DNA of 15,768 nucleotides, from positions 1 through 15,768 of the forward strand of contig DAOTUC010000253.1 in NCBI GenBank assembly GCA_034437315.1. The letters run 5' to 3'. This DNA is from DSAR01 sp034437315. Lineage in GTDB: Bacteria > Chloroflexota > Anaerolineae > B4-G1. Below the pieces are notes generated by a model that was not told the DNA's origin, searched no databases, and saw nothing but the letters and a program-made list of their open reading frames with translations. Shown in pieces: positions 13,080-15,768 of the stretch (position 1 is its first letter; every line of letters begins with the position of its first letter). Position numbers and translations under genes: made by a program.

Positions 13080-15545
13080 CTAAACCACGATATTGACCAG
13101 CCGCCCGGGCACGTAGATCATCTTGCGAATCTCCCGCCCCTCGAGGTGCCGCTGGACGTTCTCGTCGGCCAGGGCGGCCGCTTTGGCCGCCTCCTCGGTG
13201 ACGTCGGCCGGCGCTTCGAGCCGGGCGCGGACCTTCCCGTTGACCTGCACCACCAGCGTGATGACTTCCTCAGCCGCCAGGTCGGGGTCGAACGCGGGCC
13301 ACGCCTGCTGGTGAACGCTGTAGGGCCGTCCGGTCCGTTCCCACAACTCCTCGGCCAGGTGCGGGCAACCCGGGGCCAGCAGCAGCAACAGGGTCTCGAT
13401 CGCCTCGTCCCAGGCCTCGGTGCCGTACACCGCCGTCGTCTTCGCCTCCTGCAGCGCGTTGGTGAACTCCATCAGCCCGGAGATGATGGTGTTGAAGGCG
13501 AAGTCCTCCATGTCGTCGCTGACCCGCTCGATCGTCTGATGGGTCCAGCGGCGCAGATCGGCGATCTCGCGCTCGTCCGGCTCCCCTTTGCCCTCGCCCG
13601 GTTGCAGGACCAGGTCCCAAAGACGACGCGCCCATCGGTGCACGCCTTCGATGCCGTGGGGGTCCCAGGGGCCGCCCTGTTCCCAGCGCCAGCCGAACAT
13701 CAGGTACCCCCGCACCACGTCGGCCCCGTAGCGCGCCACCAGGTCGTCGGGCGAGATCACGTTCCCCCGGCTCTTCGACATCTTCTCACTATCCTCTCCC
13801 AGGATGATGCCCTGGTTGCGCAGGGCGCGCATTGGCTCGTCGAAATCGACCAGCCCCATGTCGCGCATGGCCTTGGTGAAGAAGCGAGTGTAGATCAGGT
13901 GCATCGTGGCGTGCTCAATGCCGCCGGTGTAGACGTCGACCGGGGCCCAATACGCCATCTCCTGCGGATCGACGGGGTGAGAATCGGCGTGGGCCGGCTC
14001 GGTCTGGTTGTAGTACGGGCTCAGGTAGGCGTAATGGTACCAGGACGAGCAGACGAAGGTGTCCATCGTGTCGGTCTCGCGGGTGGCCGGGCCGCCGCAC
14101 GCGGGGCACGTGGTGTGCAGGAAGCCCTCGTGGAAGTTCAGCGGGCTCTCGCCGGTGGGCAGGAACTCGGCGTCCTCCGGCAGGAGGACCGGCAGATCCT
14201 CGTAGGGCACCGGCACGACGCCACAGGCATCGCAATAGACGATGGGGATCGGCGCGCCCCAGTAGCGCTGGCGCGAGATCAACCAGTCGCGTATGCGATA
14301 ATTGACCGCCCCCTCGCCCACGCCCTTATCCTCCAGCCAGGCGATGACCTGCTCCTTGGCCGGGTGCGGCGCTGGCGCGCCGTCGAAGGGGCCCGAATTG
14401 ACCATCACCCCGTCCCCGTCGTAGGCTTCGTCCAGGTTTTCCCCGTCCCAATCAGGCGGGCTGATGACCACGGGGATGGGCAGGCCAAATTTCTGGGCGA
14501 ACGCGAAGTCCCGCTCGTCGTGGGCGGGAACCGCCATGATCGCCCCGGTGCCGTAGGTCATCATGACGTAATCGGAGATCCAGATCGGGATCCGCTCGTC
14601 GTTGACCGGGTTGACGGCGTAGGCGCCGATGAAGACGCCGGTCTTTTCCCTGTCGCTCGCCAGCCGCTCGATCTCCGTCTGACGAGCGGCCTGGAACTTG
14701 TACGCCTCGACCGCGTCCCGGTGCTTGGGCTGGGTCAGCTTATCGACCAGCGGATGCTCGGGGGCCAGCACCATGAAGGTCGCGCCCCACAGCGTGTCGG
14801 GCCGGGTGGTGAAGACTTCGATGGGATCCCCCGCCTCCGACACGAAGGTGACGTCCGCTCCCTCGCTGCGCCCGATCCAGTTGGTCTGCATGGTGACCAC
14901 CCGCTCGGGCCAGTCGATCTGCGAGAAGTCCAGCAGTTCCTCGACGTAATCGGTGATGCGCCAGAACCACTGGGCCAGATCCTTCTTGATGACCGGCGTG
15001 CTGCAGCGCTCGCAGTGGCGATCCTCGCCCCAGACCTGCTCCCGGGCCAGGGTCGTGTTGCACTGGGGGCAGAAATCGACCGGCGACTGCTTGCGATAGG
15101 CCAACCCCATGTCGTAGAATTTGAGGAAGAACCACTGGCTCCACCGGTAGTAGCCCGGCAAGCACGATATGGCCTCCCGCTCCCAATCGAACATCCCGCC
15201 CATCGTGCGCAACTGGCGGCGCATATTGTCGATGTTCGACATGGTCCACTTGTAGGGATGAATGCCTCGCTGGATGGCGGCGTTCTCGGCCGGCAGGCCG
15301 AAAGCGTCGAAACCCATCGGGAACAGCACGTTGTAGCCCTTCATCCGCATATAGCGGGCGCGCACGTCACTGGGCGCCATGGCGTACCAATGCCCGATGT
15401 GCAGGTCGCCGCTGGGATACGGCAGCATCGTCAGGGCATAGTGCTTGGGCTGCTCGTAATCGACCACGGCGCGGTAGATTTGATCCGCCTCCCAGCGTCG
15501 TCGCCATTTCGCTTCGATCTCCTGTGGAATGTATTGCTCGCTCAT
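13080..15545 (-). CDS. leuS: Leucyl-tRNA synthetase
   Basis: The 821-residue class I synthetase has the HIGH motif (PSGDLHIGHW, residues 49-52), the KMSKS loop (residues 588-592), a cysteine-rich pair CPQC/CERC after residue 155, the CP1 editing domain at about 225-425 with TTRPDTLWGATFMVLAP and the VPAHDERD aspartate that guards against misacylated tRNA, a second cysteine cluster (CDAC/CPAC) in the catalytic insertion, and a C-terminal anticodon-binding region ending with the VVQVNGKVRARL block. It joins leucine to tRNA-Leu in the cytoplasm. The start at 15545 is supported by AAGGAG 6 bases upstream. Only 52 bp separate it from the gene upstream on the same strand, so no room exists for a T-box leader unless it lies further upstream. 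Confidence 0.97.
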   Translation of the reverse strand: MSEQYIPQEIEAKWRRRWEADQIYRAVVDYEQPKHYALTMLPYPSGDLHIGHWYAMAPSDVRARYMRMKGYNVLFPMGFDAFGLPAENAAIQRGIHPYKWTMSNIDNMRRQLRTMGGMFDWEREAISCLPGYYRWSQWFFLKFYDMGLAYRKQSPVDFCPQCNTTLAREQVWGEDRHCERCSTPVIKKDLAQWFWRITDYVEELLDFSQIDWPERVVTMQTNWIGRSEGADVTFVSEAGDPIEVFTTRPDTLWGATFMVLAPEHPLVDKLTQPKHRDAVEAYKFQAARQTEIERLASDREKTGVFIGAYAVNPVNDERIPIWISDYVMMTYGTGAIMAVPAHDERDFAFAQKFGLPIPVVISPPDWDGENLDEAYDGDGVMVNSGPFDGAPAPHPAKEQVIAWLEDKGVGEGAVNYRIRDWLISRQRYWGAPIPIVYCDACGVVPVPYEDLPVLLPEDAEFLPTGESPLNFHEGFLHTTCPACGGPATRETDTMDTFVCSSWYHYAYLSPYYNQTEPAHADSHPVDPQEMAYWAPVDVYTGGIEHATMHLIYTRFFTKAMRDMGLVDFDEPMRALRNQGIILGEDSEKMSKSRGNVISPDDLVARYGADVVRGYLMFGWRWEQGGPWDPHGIEGVHRWARRLWDLVLQPGEGKGEPDEREIADLRRWTHQTIERVSDDMEDFAFNTIISGLMEFTNALQEAKTTAVYGTEAWDEAIETLLLLLAPGCPHLAEELWERTGRPYSVHQQAWPAFDPDLAAEEVITLVVQVNGKVRARLEAPADVTEEAAKAAALADENVQRHLEGREIRKMIYVPGRLVNIVV

Positions 15546-15597
15546 ACTGAACTCCTTGTCTCCCGCGTCGTGAAGCCACGGGAAGGTGCTATTAAAC

Positions 15598-15768
15598 TTA
15601 TTGGCTAATCCGCTGCCAGTACAACCGGTTACCCCGCACGAGCGCCTTCACTTCCCCATGCCGCTCCAGCGAGGAAAGCGCCGCCAGCACCGTCGTCCGG
15701 GTGAGGAAGTAAGCGGTCGCCGTCTTGAGACGCAGGCCATAATGATCGGACACCTCCGCGACCAACGC
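15598..15768 (-). CDS. 3' end of an unidentified gene, winged-helix-like C-terminus
   Basis: On the minus strand a reading frame is open from the right edge (15768) to the TAA at 15598-15600 and gives the last 56 residues of a protein. The visible part has a predicted helix pair (YFLTRTTVLAALSSLERHG) followed by a beta-hairpin-like EVKALVRGNRLYWQRI, which looks like the recognition helix and wing of a winged-helix protein. Codon use and GC content match its neighbours, and it ends 52 bp upstream of leuS in the same direction, so the two may be co-transcribed. The family cannot be named from this fragment, and a C-terminal wing of a regulator or of a replication or repair protein are both possible. 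Confidence 0.6.
   Translation of the reverse strand, partial: ALVAEVSDHYGLRLKTATAYFLTRTTVLAALSSLERHGEVKALVRGNRLYWQRISQ

Noticed and set aside
15546..15597. A T-box leader for leuS
   Set aside because: Only 52 bp separate leuS from the upstream gene, and no T-box-like consensus or terminator is seen. A partial CCCG/CGGG pairing there is too weak to call.
13071..15608. An 845-codon open frame on the plus strand
   Set aside because: It is the antisense shadow of leuS, whose minus-strand frame has every synthetase motif. The shadow translation has no recognisable domain and is rich in Arg, His, Val and Gly, as expected from GC-rich codons read backwards.

Overview
The window reads as ordinary chromosome of a moderately GC-rich bacterium, most likely a Chloroflexota (Anaerolineae-like) genome. 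This is an inference from the gene mix: a BFN-domain (DUF151) protein, a dnaB-dnaD-dnaC-like primosome cluster, a giant TPR protein with acidic low-complexity repeats carrying PxWL motifs, and a glycosyltransferase C-terminal domain of a type I associate with that phylum. There is no rRNA, tRNA, CRISPR array, insertion sequence or phage structural gene. No gene-free stretch exceeds about 245 bases.

Layout. (1) 1-867 is the 3' end of a probable membrane glycosyltransferase, cut by the left edge. (2) 888-1602 is a transcription unit with a strong promoter, a leader of about 187 nt full of alternative pairings, and a BFN-domain protein. (3) 1629-1702 holds two identical 27-bp hairpin repeats. 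(4) 1766-5110 is a tightly overlapping replication cluster: replicative helicase DnaB, a DnaD-domain protein, and an unusual helicase-loader protein with two tandem DnaC-type AAA+ domains in one chain. (5) 5170-6305 is a histone-deacetylase-fold enzyme behind its own consensus promoter. (6) 6320-10923 runs from another good promoter through a 994-residue TPR/low-complexity protein, nucleoside diphosphate kinase (TTG start) and an SPFH/band-7 membrane protein. (7) 11070-12115 is a WYL-domain regulator, and its last codons contain the -35 box of a near-perfect promoter driving a Phd/YefM-like antitoxin and PIN toxin pair (12163-13011). (8) On the minus strand, leuS (15545-13080) lies 52 bp downstream of the 3' end of another gene that leaves the window on the right.

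How the genes fit together. The replication cluster is the clearest functional group: helicase, DnaD-type primosome protein and helicase loader, translationally coupled by a 4-bp overlap and a longer overlap. The TPR protein, ndk and SPFH genes are co-directional and closely spaced but have no obvious shared pathway. The toxin-antitoxin pair is a self-contained module.

The two items most worth following are the leader RNA upstream of the BFN gene and the double AAA+ helicase loader. In the leader, one 9-nt segment can pair with either of two repeats, and an anti-Shine-Dalgarno element is present. In the loader, the second ATPase copy has lost its sensor-1 asparagine while keeping Walker A, Walker B and the arginine-finger position.
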